Source of the DNA: Burkholderiales bacterium
GTDB taxonomy: Bacteria > Pseudomonadota > Gammaproteobacteria > Burkholderiales > SG8-39
Length of the DNA: 64,000 nt
Assembly (NCBI GenBank): GCA_020848075.1
Contig: JADLAV010000005.1
Span: 62,001-126,000, forward strand
Direction of reading: 5' to 3'
Shown: positions 27,251 to 35,865 of the stretch, one piece after another
Numbering within the stretch: position 1 is the first letter of the stretch
Layout: the number at the start of each line of letters is the position of its first letter
The notes under the pieces: generated by a model
What the model was told of the DNA's origin: nothing
Databases searched by the model: none
The model's input: only the letters and a program-made list of their open reading frames with translations
Made by a program: the position numbers and the translations under genes

Positions 27251-28569
27251 TGACCGACAGCACGATCACGCATGTGCACGGCCGGCGCATCTGGGACTCG
27301 CGCGGCCGGCCGACGGTCGAGGTCGAGGTGCACGTCGCGGGCGGTGCGATCGGGCGCGCAGCGGCGCCGGCCGGGGCCTCGCGCGGGACGCGCGAGGCGG
27401 TGGACCTGCGCGACGGTGGCACGCCGCAGGGCGGGCTCGACGTGCGGCACGCGGTGGCGAACGTCAACGGACCGATCGCGCACGCGCTCGCCGGGGTCGA
27501 TGCGCGGCGCCAGGCGAGCGTCGACGAGATCCTGATCGCGCTCGACGCGACGCCGGCCAAGGCGCGTCTCGGCGGCAATGCGACCGTCGCGACGTCGCTT
27601 GCCTGCGCGCACGCCGCAGCGGCGTCCGAGCGCCAGCCGCTCTACCGCTATCTCGCCGGCGGCGACCCGGTCAGCCTCCCGCTGCCCGAGATCCAGATCT
27701 TCGGCGGCGGGGCGCACGCCGAGCGCCGGATCGACATCCAGGATCTCATGGTTATGCCGCTCGCCGCGCGGACCTTCGGCGAGGCGCTCGAGATGACCGC
27801 GGAGGTCTACCGCGCGGCAGGCGAGCTCATGACCGCAGCCGGCAAACGCGCCGGGATCGCCGATGAGGGCGGGTGGTGGCCGGTATTCGATTCGAACGAG
27901 GAGGCACTCGGCATGCTGGTGCGCGCGATCGAGCGCGCCGGCTTCACGCCCGGCGGCGAGATGGCGATCTCGCTCGACATCGCCGCATCGGAGCTGGGAT
28001 CGGGTGGCCGGTACCGGCTTGGACTGGACGGGCGCGAGCGCGACACCGACGGGATGATCGAGCTGCTCCTCGGCTGGCTCGACCGCTATCCGATCGCGTC
28101 GATCGAGGATCCGCTCGGCGAGGATGACGCCGCCGGCTTCCAGCGGTTCATGCGCGCGGTGGGCGACCGCGTGCAGGTGATCGGCGACGACTTTCTCGCG
28201 ACGAGCGCCGCGCGGGTCGCCGCCGCCGCGGGCGCATGCAACGCCGCGCTGATCAAGCCGAATCAGGCCGGGACGCTCACCGAGGCGCACGCCGCGCTCG
28301 CGGCCGCGCGCCAGGCCGGCTGGGGCACGATCGTCTCGGCACGCTCGGGCGAGACCGAGGACACGAGCATCGCGCACCTCGCGGTCGGCTGGGCTGCGGG
28401 ACAACTGAAGGTCGGGTCCTTTGCGCGGTCGGAGCGGATGGCAAAGTGGAATGAGGTGCTGCGCATCGAGGAGGCGCTGGGTGGGTCGGCGCGCTACGTC
28501 GGCCGCGCGGCGCTGCCGCAGTACCGGGACGAGGCGCGCCGAGCGCGCCGCGCGTCCGGGCGCTCTTGA
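27247..28569 (+). CDS. Divergent enolase paralogue
   Basis: An enolase-family protein of 440 residues. Enolase dehydrates 2-phosphoglycerate to PEP. Metal ligands are retained (SLDIAASE, SIEDPLGEDD, VIGDDFLAT), as are the catalytic Lys in LIKPNQAGTLTEA, the Glu in ADEGGWWP, the RSGETEDT phosphate site and the late Lys in GQLKVG. Three strictly conserved positions differ from E. coli enolase: the mobile loop PSGAS is PAGAS, the QEFM Glu is Asp (IQDLM), and the His of SHRSGETED is Ala (SARSGETED). It overlaps the kinase gene by four bases and precedes fhs. It could feed PEP in an assimilation route such as the serine cycle or act on a different phosphorylated acid. Housekeeping eno is presumably elsewhere. 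Confidence 0.8.
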   Translation: MMTDSTITHVHGRRIWDSRGRPTVEVEVHVAGGAIGRAAAPAGASRGTREAVDLRDGGTPQGGLDVRHAVANVNGPIAHALAGVDARRQASVDEILIALDATPAKARLGGNATVATSLACAHAAAASERQPLYRYLAGGDPVSLPLPEIQIFGGGAHAERRIDIQDLMVMPLAARTFGEALEMTAEVYRAAGELMTAAGKRAGIADEGGWWPVFDSNEEALGMLVRAIERAGFTPGGEMAISLDIAASELGSGGRYRLGLDGRERDTDGMIELLLGWLDRYPIASIEDPLGEDDAAGFQRFMRAVGDRVQVIGDDFLATSAARVAAAAGACNAALIKPNQAGTLTEAHAALAAARQAGWGTIVSARSGETEDTSIAHLAVGWAAGQLKVGSFARSERMAKWNEVLRIEEALGGSARYVGRAALPQYRDEARRARRASGRS

Positions 28570-28608
28570 CCGCCGTCAATGTGACGGTGCGAGCGGCGCA
28601 CCTATAGT
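28566..28608 (+). promoter_or_regulatory. FNR-type box and promoter of fhs
   Basis: TTGACCGCCGTCAA (28566-28579), a perfect palindromic box, overlaps the enolase stop codon. The -10 hexamer TATAGT is at 28603-28608. Box centre to -10 start is 30.5 bp, the same as before fdh, tctC and oxc. Confidence 0.68.
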
Positions 28609-28661
28609 GTCGGTGTTCGTCCGGCGCCGCGCGCCGCAGCCACGAGTTCCGGGAGAATTCA

Positions 28662-30332
28662 ATGCCCTCCAACATCGAGATCGCCCAGGCCGCGAAGCTC
28701 CAGCGCATCGCCACCGTGGCCGCGGAGAAGCTCGGCATCGCCGAGGAACACCTGGAACCCTATGGGCACTACAAGGCGAAAGTCTCGCTCGAGTACCTCG
28801 ATTCCCTCAAGCGCCGGCCGAATGCCAAGCTCGTCCTGGTCACCGCGATGACGCCGACCCCCGCGGGCGAGGGCAAGACGACGACCACCGTCGGCCTGGG
28901 CGATGCGCTCAACCACATCGGCAAGCGCGCGATGATCTGCGTGCGCGAGCCCTCGCTCGGGCCGGTGTTCGGCATGAAGGGCGGGGCGGCGGGCGGCGGG
29001 TACGCGCAGGTGGTGCCGATGGAGGACATCAACCTGCACTTCACCGGCGACTTCGGCGCGATCCAGCTCGCGAACAACCTGCTGGCGGCGCTGCTCGACA
29101 ATCACATCCACCACGGCAACGCGCTCGGCATCGACCTGCGGCGCATCACCTGGAAGCGCGTGCTCGACATGAACGACCGCGCGTTGCGCGACATCGTGGT
29201 GGCGCTGGGCGGTCCGGCCAACGGCTATCCGCGCGAGGACGGATTCGACATCGTGGTCGCCTCGGAGGTGATGGCGATCTTCTGCCTCGCCACGTCGCGC
29301 GACGATCTCAAGCAGCGCCTCGGCAACATCGTGGTCGGCTACACGCGGGAGCAGAAGCCGGTGACCGCGCGCGAGCTCGGGGCGAACGGCGCGATGACGG
29401 TGCTCCTGAAGGACGCGCTGCAGCCCAACCTCGTGCAGACGCTCGAGAACAACCCGGTCTTCATCCACGGCGGGCCGTTCGCCAACATCGCCCACGGCTG
29501 CAACTCGGTGATCGCGACCGCGAGCGCGATGAAGCTCGCCGACTACGTCGTCACCGAAGCGGGGTTCGGCGCCGATCTCGGCGCCGAGAAGTTCGTGGAC
29601 ATCAAGTGCCGCAAGAGCGGCCTGCGGCCGAGCGCGGCCGTGATCGTGGCGACGGTGCGTGCGCTGAAGTACTGCGGCGGCATGGACGTGAAGGCGCTCA
29701 CCACCGAGAACGTGGAGGCGCTCGCGAAGGGCATCGTCAACCTCGAGCGCCACGTCGACAACGTGAAGAACAACTACGGCCTTCCCTGCGTGGTGTCGAT
29801 CAACCAATTCACGAGCGACACCCCGGCCGAGATCGATCTCGTCAAGTCGCGCATGGCGAAGCTCGGGGTGCCGGTCGTGCTCGCGTCGCACTGGGCGAAT
29901 GGCGGCAGGGGCGCGGTGGAGCTCGCGCATGCGGTGGTCGGCCTGTGCGAGCAGACCTCGTCGGTGAAGTTCGTTTACGAGGACGGCGACACGCTCTGGG
30001 AGAAGGTCAACAAGATCGCGAAGAAGATCTATCGCGCCTCGGAGGTGACCGCCGACAGCAAGGTACGGACGCAGATCAAGCAACTGCAGGACGCGGGCTA
30101 CGGGCACTATCCGGTGTGCGTCGCCAAGACCCAGTACTCCTTTTCCACGGACGCGCAACTGCGCGGGGCGCCGGAAGGCCACTCGATCAACGTGCGCGAG
30201 GTGCGCCTTGCCGCCGGCGCCGAGTTCGTCGTGATGGTCTGCGGCGACATCATGACGATGCCGGGCTTGCCGAAAGCCCCGGCAGCGGAGAAAATCGACC
30301 TCATCGACGGCAAGGTCGTCGGGCTTTTCTGA
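28662..30332 (+). CDS. fhs: Formate-tetrahydrofolate ligase
   Basis: It joins formate and THF with ATP to give 10-formyl-THF, or runs in reverse to release formate and gain ATP. The 556 residues match the family length. Visible motifs: phosphate loop PAGEGKTTT (67-75), [61 protein letters not shown] and [10 protein letters not shown] near the C-terminus. GGGAGAATTC precedes the ATG. With formate dehydrogenase and MetF in the same window it forms most of a THF-linked C1 oxidation (or assimilation) line; FolD, which must connect them, is not here. Confidence 0.95.
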   Translation: MPSNIEIAQAAKLQRIATVAAEKLGIAEEHLEPYGHYKAKVSLEYLDSLKRRPNAKLVLVTAMTPTPAGEGKTTTTVGLGDALNHIGKRAMICVREPSLGPVFGMKGGAAGGGYAQVVPMEDINLHFTGDFGAIQLANNLLAALLDNHIHHGNALGIDLRRITWKRVLDMNDRALRDIVVALGGPANGYPREDGFDIVVASEVMAIFCLATSRDDLKQRLGNIVVGYTREQKPVTARELGANGAMTVLLKDALQPNLVQTLENNPVFIHGGPFANIAHGCNSVIATASAMKLADYVVTEAGFGADLGAEKFVDIKCRKSGLRPSAAVIVATVRALKYCGGMDVKALTTENVEALAKGIVNLERHVDNVKNNYGLPCVVSINQFTSDTPAEIDLVKSRMAKLGVPVVLASHWANGGRGAVELAHAVVGLCEQTSSVKFVYEDGDTLWEKVNKIAKKIYRASEVTADSKVRTQIKQLQDAGYGHYPVCVAKTQYSFSTDAQLRGAPEGHSINVREVRLAAGAEFVVMVCGDIMTMPGLPKAPAAEKIDLIDGKVVGLF

Positions 30333-30438
30333 TCCCGCTGATCGGGGACCGGCGGCAGCGTCCCCGCAGGCCGATCGGGCGCGCGGACGTGGGAGCCCGC
30401 GGCCCGCACACGACAACCGTGCACCCGGGCGTCCAGCC

Positions 30439-31185
30439 ATGATCGAAATGCTTTCCGACCAGCGCTTCTGGGTCGGACTGGGCCAGATCATCCTCGTCAA
30501 CATCGTGCTGTCGGGCGACAACGCGGTGGTGATCGCGCTCGCGGCGCGCTCGCTGCCGCGGCGGCAGCAACGGCAGGCGGTGTTCTGGGGCAGCGGCGCC
30601 GCGGTAGTGATGCGGATCGTGCTCACGATCGTCGCGGTCGAGCTGCTCAAGCTCCCTTACCTGAAGCTCGTCGGCGCTGCCCTGCTCCTCTGGATCGCCG
30701 TGCAGCTGCTGCTGCCCGAGGACGACGGCGGCGACAACATCGAGTCGAGCAGCAGCATGATGTCGGCGATCAAGACGATCCTGATCGCCGATCTCGTGAT
30801 GAGCCTGGACAACGTGATCGCGGTGGCCGCGGCCGCGAAGGGCGACCTGACGCTCCTCATCGTCGGGCTCGCGATTTCGATCCCCCTCGTCATCTTCGGC
30901 GCGACCCTGCTCCTGAAGGTGATGGACCGCTTCCCCGTGATCGTCACGCTCGGTGCGGCCTTGCTCGGCTGGGTCGCGGGCGAGATGGCGGTCACCGATC
31001 CCTCGATCATGGAATGGGTGAACGCCAATATGGCATGGCTGCACCACGCAGCGCCGGCGGCGGGCGCGGCCGGGGTCATTCTTGCCGGGCGCTGGATGGC
31101 GCGCAGGGCGGAGCGCCGCATAGCGGCCGCGCCCGTGGCGGTCGATCTCGCCACTGAAGAGGAACAACCGAAGGCGTCGCGATGA
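30439..31185 (+). CDS. TerC family integral membrane protein
   Basis: A 248-residue inner-membrane protein with about seven helices. Family motifs are VNIVLSGDNAVVIALAA near the N-terminus and LIADLVMSLDNVIAVAA in the middle, with acidic residues inside membrane segments; relatives (YkoY/YjbE, Alx) export manganese or other divalent ions or assist metal loading of exported proteins. In betaproteobacteria it usually follows sucD; here it lies 26 kb away. The 106-bp leader was checked for a yybP-ykoY (Mn2+) riboswitch, but no convincing match was found. Confidence 0.85.
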   Translation: MIEMLSDQRFWVGLGQIILVNIVLSGDNAVVIALAARSLPRRQQRQAVFWGSGAAVVMRIVLTIVAVELLKLPYLKLVGAALLLWIAVQLLLPEDDGGDNIESSSSMMSAIKTILIADLVMSLDNVIAVAAAAKGDLTLLIVGLAISIPLVIFGATLLLKVMDRFPVIVTLGAALLGWVAGEMAVTDPSIMEWVNANMAWLHHAAPAAGAAGVILAGRWMARRAERRIAAAPVAVDLATEEEQPKASR

Positions 31186-31249
31186 GCGTCGCGCTCGCGC
31201 GGCCCCGCGCACCGGGCGTGGGCAACGAGATGGGCGAAGGAGGCGAGGA

Positions 31250-31678
31250 ATGCTGAAGATCCTGGTGGCGGTCGACGGCTCGGCATGCTCCGACCGGGCG
31301 GTCGACTTTCTGCTGAGGCAGGCGCGGTGGTACCGCGAGGGGCTCGAGATCCACGTGCTCACCGTGCGGCACCACCTGCCGTACGGGCGCCTCGCGGCCG
31401 CGATCGAGCAGCAGAAGGTCCAGGAGTACCAGCACGAGGAGGGTCTGAAGGCGCTCGCCTCGGCGCGCGCGAAGCTCGATGCCGCCGGCTTGCCCTACGC
31501 TTTCCACATCGGCATCGGCGAGCCCGCCGAGATCATCGTGCAGTACGCGCGGGACAAGCAGTGCGACCAGATCGTCATGGGTTCGCACGGCCGCGGTCGC
31601 CTCGGCAGCATGGTGCTTGGCTCGGTCGCGGCGAAGGTCCTGCACCTCACCGAGGTGCCCGTGCTGCTGGTCAAGTAG
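31250..31678 (+). CDS. Universal stress protein (UspA family)
   Basis: A 142-residue single-domain Usp. It starts LKILVAVDGSACSDRAVDFL and ends with the ATP-binding signature GSHGRGRLGSMVLGSVAAKVL plus EVPVLLVK (split here: MGSHGRGRLGSM, VLGSVAAKVLH), so it probably binds ATP. It follows terC after 64 bp with an AGGCGAGG ribosome site. Function unknown beyond general stress or metabolic response. Confidence 0.88.
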   Translation: MLKILVAVDGSACSDRAVDFLLRQARWYREGLEIHVLTVRHHLPYGRLAAAIEQQKVQEYQHEEGLKALASARAKLDAAGLPYAFHIGIGEPAEIIVQYARDKQCDQIVMGSHGRGRLGSMVLGSVAAKVLHLTEVPVLLVK

Positions 31679-31750
31679 CGCTGGCATCGGATGCAGGTCC
31701 GGCGCCAACGCCTGAAGGCCGTCGCCTTGCCGGCGCGCGTTCCGGGAAAG

Positions 31751-31793
31751 TTGACCGGGATCAACGGCGCTCGATCGGCTTCCGACCCACAAT
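31751..31793 (+). promoter_or_regulatory. FNR-type box and promoter of the tct operon
   Basis: TTGACCGGGATCAA (31751-31764) with -10-like CACAAT at 31788-31793: 30.5 bp from box centre to hexamer, the class II geometry seen elsewhere in the window. Confidence 0.6.
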
Positions 31794-31907
31794 GGCGTGG
31801 CGGGGGATAATGCCGCGCCAACCTTGGCAGTCGCATGAAATCGGGGCCCCGCCCGCCGGCAGCAGAGCACGCGGCAGGGTCCGGTTGTCACCGAAAGGAG
31901 GAGCCAT

Positions 31908-32921
31908 ATGTCCAGCAAATTCAGCAAGCTGCTGCGCGTGTCCGCCCTGTCGCTCGGCGTCCTCGCGCTTGCATTGGCGGGGAGCCCCGCCCGCGCATGG
32001 GAGCCGACCAAGACGGTCGAGTTCATCGTCCCGGCCGGCACCGGGGGCGGCGCCGACCAGATGGCGCGCTTCATCCAGGCCGTGGTGCAGAAGCACAACC
32101 TGATGAAGGAGCCGCTGGTCGTCATCAACAAGTCGGGTGGTGCGGGCGCCGAGGGCTTCCTCGACGTGCAGGGTGCCAAGGGCGATCCGCACAAGCTCAT
32201 CATCACCCTTTCCAACCTGTTCACGACGCCCATGGCGACGGGCGTGCCGTTCAACTGGAAGAACCTGACGCCCGTGTCGATGATGGCGCTCGACGAGTTC
32301 GTGCTCTGGGTGAACGCCGACACGCCGTACAAGACCGTGCAGGAGTACACCGACGCGGCGAAGAAGGCGGGCCCGGGCAAGTTCAAGATGGGCGGTACGG
32401 GTTCGAAGCAGGAGGACCAGATCGTCACCGTAGCGCTGGAGAAGGCCACCGGCGCGAAATTCACCTACGTGCCGTTCAAGGGTGGCGGCGCAGTTGCGAC
32501 CCAGCTGGTCGGCAAGCACGTCGACTCGTCGGTGAACAACCCGATCGAGGCGGTGGCGCAATGGCGGGCCGGCAAGCTGCGCCCGATCTGCGTGTTCGAC
32601 GACGCCCGCCTGCCGTACAAGGACAAGGTCACGGCCGACATGGCGTGGGGCGACATCCCGACGTGCAAGGAGCAGGGCGTGAACATGTCGTACGTGATGC
32701 TGCGCGGCATCTTCATGCCGGGCGGCGTGCCCGCCGAAGCGGTGAACTACTACGTCGACCTGCTCGCGAAGGTGCGCGCGACGCCCGAGTGGGCGGACTT
32801 CATGAAGACCGGCGCCTTCAACCAGACCGCGCTGACCGGTGAGGCGTACCGCAAGTGGGTCGCCGATGCCGAAGTGCTGCACCACGAGCTGATGAAGGAA
32901 GCCGGCTTCCTCGCGAAGTAA
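31908..32921 (+). CDS. Tripartite tricarboxylate transporter receptor (TctC/Bug family)
   Basis: A periplasmic binding protein of 337 residues. The Sec signal ends PARA-W at residue 30. The mature N-terminus EPTKTVEFIVPAGTGGGADQMAR carries the ligand-binding loop of Bug proteins (VPAGTGGGAD in the window), followed by VINKSGGAGAEGF, GTGSKQEDQ and FKGGGAVATQLVGKHVD. These receptors bind carboxylates through main-chain contacts. With the oxalate genes 4 kb downstream under the same type of promoter, oxalate or a related acid is a likely cargo (inference). AAAGGAGGAG precedes the ATG. Confidence 0.9.
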   Translation: MSSKFSKLLRVSALSLGVLALALAGSPARAWEPTKTVEFIVPAGTGGGADQMARFIQAVVQKHNLMKEPLVVINKSGGAGAEGFLDVQGAKGDPHKLIITLSNLFTTPMATGVPFNWKNLTPVSMMALDEFVLWVNADTPYKTVQEYTDAAKKAGPGKFKMGGTGSKQEDQIVTVALEKATGAKFTYVPFKGGGAVATQLVGKHVDSSVNNPIEAVAQWRAGKLRPICVFDDARLPYKDKVTADMAWGDIPTCKEQGVNMSYVMLRGIFMPGGVPAEAVNYYVDLLAKVRATPEWADFMKTGAFNQTALTGEAYRKWVADAEVLHHELMKEAGFLAK

Positions 32922-32955
32922 CCGGCGTGCCCGGCGCTCCCCGGGCGCTCGAACC

Positions 32956-32985
32956 GCTCCGCCGCCGGTGTTCCGGCGGCGGAGC
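32956..32985 (+). terminator. Perfect 13-bp stem-loop between tctC and tctB
   Basis: GCTCCGCCGCCGG pairs without mismatch with CCGGCGGCGGAGC around a four-base TGTT loop, followed by TTCATT. It sits in the gap after the receptor gene, as does the hairpin of the TRAP operon, and probably tunes receptor versus membrane-subunit expression. Confidence 0.6.
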
Positions 32986-33004
32986 TTCATTGGTGGGCAT
33001 TTCG

Positions 33005-33511
33005 ATGAACGACGAAAAGCACGAACGCTCGGCGGCGTCGATGCGAGCCGCGGAGGTCGCGGTCGCCGCCTTCCTTTTCCTGCTGGGCGCGCTCGCGATC
33101 TGGGACAGCGTGCGCATCGGGTACGTCTGGGCGGAGGACGGGCCCCAGGCGGGATACTTCACCTTCTACGTCGGCCTCTTCATCTGCATCTCCACCGGAA
33201 TCATCATTTTCCGGGCGCTCGCCGACCGGGCGATGGCGGCGAGGGTGTACGTCACGCGCGGCGCGCTGCAGCAGGTCATGCAGATGTTCGTCCCCGCGGT
33301 GGTGTACGTCGTGCTGATCAGCCTGATCGGCATCTACGTCGCCTCGACGCTCTTCATCGGCTACTTCATGCGCCGGCTGGGCCGCTACCCGTGGGTCACC
33401 ACGATCGGCGTGGCGGTGGCGACGAGCGTGTTCGTCTTCGTGCTGTTCGAGGTGTGGTTCAGCGTCCCGCTCCCGAAGGGGCCGCTCGAGGCCTGGCTCG
33501 GGCTCGACTGA
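33005..33511 (+). CDS. Tripartite tricarboxylate transporter small membrane subunit (TctB family)
   Basis: A 168-residue protein with four hydrophobic helices (about residues 17-35, 57-75, 97-117 and 130-155), opening in typical TctB fashion with ALAIWDSVRIGY and EDGPQAGYFTFYVG. It forms the membrane unit with TctA. I chose ATG 33005; a GTG 12 bp earlier is possible. Confidence 0.82.
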   Translation: MNDEKHERSAASMRAAEVAVAAFLFLLGALAIWDSVRIGYVWAEDGPQAGYFTFYVGLFICISTGIIIFRALADRAMAARVYVTRGALQQVMQMFVPAVVYVVLISLIGIYVASTLFIGYFMRRLGRYPWVTTIGVAVATSVFVFVLFEVWFSVPLPKGPLEAWLGLD

Positions 33512-33539
33512 AAACAGGCAGCAACCGCGAGGAGGGCGC

Positions 33540-35033
33540 TTGGAAGAGATCAGCTCGCTCATGCACGGGTTCGGCGTCGCGCTGACGCTGTTCAACCTGG
33601 GCCTGATGTTCGTCGGCATCGTGCTCGGCGTGATCATCGGCGTGCTGCCGGGCCTGGGCGGCGCAAACGGGGTCGCGATCCTGCTGCCGCTCACCTTCAC
33701 GATGCCGCCGACCTCGGCGATCATCATGCTGTCGTGCATCTACTGGGGCGCGCTGTTCGGGGGCGCGATCACGTCGATCCTGTTCAACATCCCGGGCGAG
33801 CCATGGTCGGTCGCGACGACTTTCGACGGCTTCCCGCTCGCGCAGAAGGGGCGCGCCGGCGCAGCGCTCACCGCCGCGTTCACTTCCTCGTTCGTCGGCG
33901 CGCTGGTCGCCGTGATCATGATCACGTTCCTCTCGCCGGTCATCGCCAACTTCGCGCTGGAGTTTGGACCGCCCGAGTTCTTCGCGGTCTACCTGCTGAC
34001 CTTCTGCGCCTTCGTGGGCATGAGCAAGGGCCAGGCGCTGAAGACGATCGCGTCGATGATGGTCGGCTTCGGCCTCGCTGCGGTCGGGATCGACACCGTG
34101 ACCGGCCAGGTGCGCCTCACGTTCGGCTTCACCTCGCTCCTGCAGGGCTTCGACTTCCTCATCGCGGTGATCGGCCTCTTCGGCATCGGCGAGATCCTGC
34201 TCACGCTGGAGGAAGGCCTCGCGTTCAAGGGCAAGAGCGCCAAGCTGAACGTGAAGGTGGTGCTGGAGACCTGGCGCGAGCTGCCGCGCTACTGGCTCAC
34301 GTCGCTCCGCAGCTCCGTGGTCGGCTGCTTCATGGGGATCGTCCCCGGCGGTGCGACGCCCGCGTCGTTCATGAGCTACGGCGTGGCGAAGCGTTTCTCG
34401 AAGGACGGCGAGCGGTTCGGCACCGGACAGGTGGAGGGCGTGGTGGCGCCGGAGACCGCAGCGCACGCGGCCGGCACCTCCGCGCTCCTGCCGATGCTGA
34501 CGCTCGGTGTGCCGGGCTCCCCGACCGCGGCGGTGCTGCTCGGCGGCCTCCTGATCTGGGGCCTGCAGCCCGGACCGCTCCTGTTCCAGGAGCAGAAGGA
34601 GTTCGTGTGGGGCCTGATCGCGAGCATGTATCTCGGCAACATCGCCGGCCTCGTGGTCGTGCTCACCTGCGTGCCGCTCTTCGCGGCCATCCTGCGCGTC
34701 CCGTTCTCGATCATCGCGCCGATCATCATCGTGGTCTGCGCGATCGGCGCCTACACCGTCCACAACAACATGCTGGACGTCTACATGATGATGGTGTTCG
34801 GGGCCGCCGGCTACCTGATGCGCAAGCTGAATTACCCGCTCGCGCCGCTCGTCCTGGCGCTCGTTCTCGGCGATGCCGCCGAGAGCTCGTTCCGCCAGGC
34901 CATGCTGATCTCCGCGGGCGACGTGTCGGTGTTCTTCTCGAACTGGCTGGTGGGCGGCATGACCGGGCTCGCGCTGCTGCTGCTCTTCTGGCCGACGATC
35001 ACCGTGCTGCTGAAGCGACTTCGGGGAGGCTGA
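33540..35033 (+). CDS. Tripartite tricarboxylate transporter large membrane subunit (TctA family)
   Basis: The 497-residue channel subunit with about twelve helices. Diagnostic segments are GVLPGLGGANGVAILLPLTF, YWGALFGGAITSILFNIPGE, FGMGE-like FGIGEILLTLEE, GIVPGGATPASFMSYG and LGVPGSPTAAVLLGGL. It begins at TTG 33540, with GAGGAGGG just upstream and no alternative ATG. It ends two bases before the next gene. Confidence 0.92.
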   Translation: MEEISSLMHGFGVALTLFNLGLMFVGIVLGVIIGVLPGLGGANGVAILLPLTFTMPPTSAIIMLSCIYWGALFGGAITSILFNIPGEPWSVATTFDGFPLAQKGRAGAALTAAFTSSFVGALVAVIMITFLSPVIANFALEFGPPEFFAVYLLTFCAFVGMSKGQALKTIASMMVGFGLAAVGIDTVTGQVRLTFGFTSLLQGFDFLIAVIGLFGIGEILLTLEEGLAFKGKSAKLNVKVVLETWRELPRYWLTSLRSSVVGCFMGIVPGGATPASFMSYGVAKRFSKDGERFGTGQVEGVVAPETAAHAAGTSALLPMLTLGVPGSPTAAVLLGGLLIWGLQPGPLLFQEQKEFVWGLIASMYLGNIAGLVVVLTCVPLFAAILRVPFSIIAPIIIVVCAIGAYTVHNNMLDVYMMMVFGAAGYLMRKLNYPLAPLVLALVLGDAAESSFRQAMLISAGDVSVFFSNWLVGGMTGLALLLLFWPTITVLLKRLRGG

Positions 35034-35034
35034 C

Positions 35035-35850
35035 ATGCCGGTCATCGCGATGACCATGGAGGTCGGGACGCGCGGCTCGGAAGTGGCCGCCGGGCTCGCC
35101 CGCGCGCTGAACATCGCCTCGGTCGGCCACGAGATCGTGGACCGGGTCGCCGACAAGATGCAGGTGAAGAAGAGCCTGCTGCAACGCCTGCGCGAGGGCA
35201 AGGCGAGCATGCTCGAACGCCTGGGCACGAGCCAGGCCGAGATCGGCGTGTACACCGCCGAGGAAGTGCTCGCGATCGCGCAGGGCGGGAACGTCCTCGT
35301 CCGCGGCTGGGGCTCGACGATGCTGCTGCGCCCGGTGCCGCACATCCCGTGCGTGCGCGTGTGCGCGCCGTTCGAGCTGCGGGTCCGCTCGCTGATGCAG
35401 CGCCTCGACACCGACGACGAGGAGTTCATCCGCGACGAGATCCAGAAGAGCGACGAGGCGCATGCGGCCGCGATGCAGAGCCGCTTCCACGTCAAGTGGG
35501 GCGACCCGCTGCTCTACGACCTGACGCTGAACACCGAGCGCGTGTCGATCGAGAGCTGCGTGGAGCAGGTCATCGCCCTCACGCGGCGGCCGGAGTTCCA
35601 GGAGTCGCCGGAGTCGCGCGCCAAGCTCGACAATCTCGCGCTCGAGGCACGCGTGCGCGCCGCCTTCATGGCGCACGAGGAGACCGCGGACGTGCAGGTG
35701 GTCGTCGCCGCGGACGGGTCCAGGGTCGCGCTGCGCGGGATGGTGGAGTCGGACAGCGAGCGCAAAGCCGCGGTGCGCGTTGCACAGGGCGTCGCGGGCG
35801 TCGGCGAAGTCCACGCCGAGCTGCGGACGATGACCCGGCCCCGCAGGTGA
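35035..35850 (+). CDS. Cytidylate-kinase-like protein with C-terminal BON domain
   Basis: A 271-residue protein: residues 1 to about 185 resemble the cytidylate kinase-like family (opening AMTMEVGTRGSEVAAGLAR, then GHEIVDRVA and NVLVRGWGSTMLL), whose P-loop is atypical, and residues about 205-268 look like a BON domain (VRAAFMAHEET, VALRGMVESDSERKAAVRVAQGVAGVGEVHAEL). BON domains bind membranes or ligands. Its start directly abuts tctA, so it is co-expressed with the transporter. No role is known to me; regulation of uptake by nucleotide state is one possibility. Confidence 0.75.
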   Translation: MPVIAMTMEVGTRGSEVAAGLARALNIASVGHEIVDRVADKMQVKKSLLQRLREGKASMLERLGTSQAEIGVYTAEEVLAIAQGGNVLVRGWGSTMLLRPVPHIPCVRVCAPFELRVRSLMQRLDTDDEEFIRDEIQKSDEAHAAAMQSRFHVKWGDPLLYDLTLNTERVSIESCVEQVIALTRRPEFQESPESRAKLDNLALEARVRAAFMAHEETADVQVVVAADGSRVALRGMVESDSERKAAVRVAQGVAGVGEVHAELRTMTRPRR

Positions 35851-35865
35851 GCCTGGCCGGCGGCG

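Noticed and set aside
30333-30438. yybP-ykoY manganese riboswitch upstream of terC
   Set aside because: The leader has GC-rich pairing but not the conserved loop sequences I would expect.
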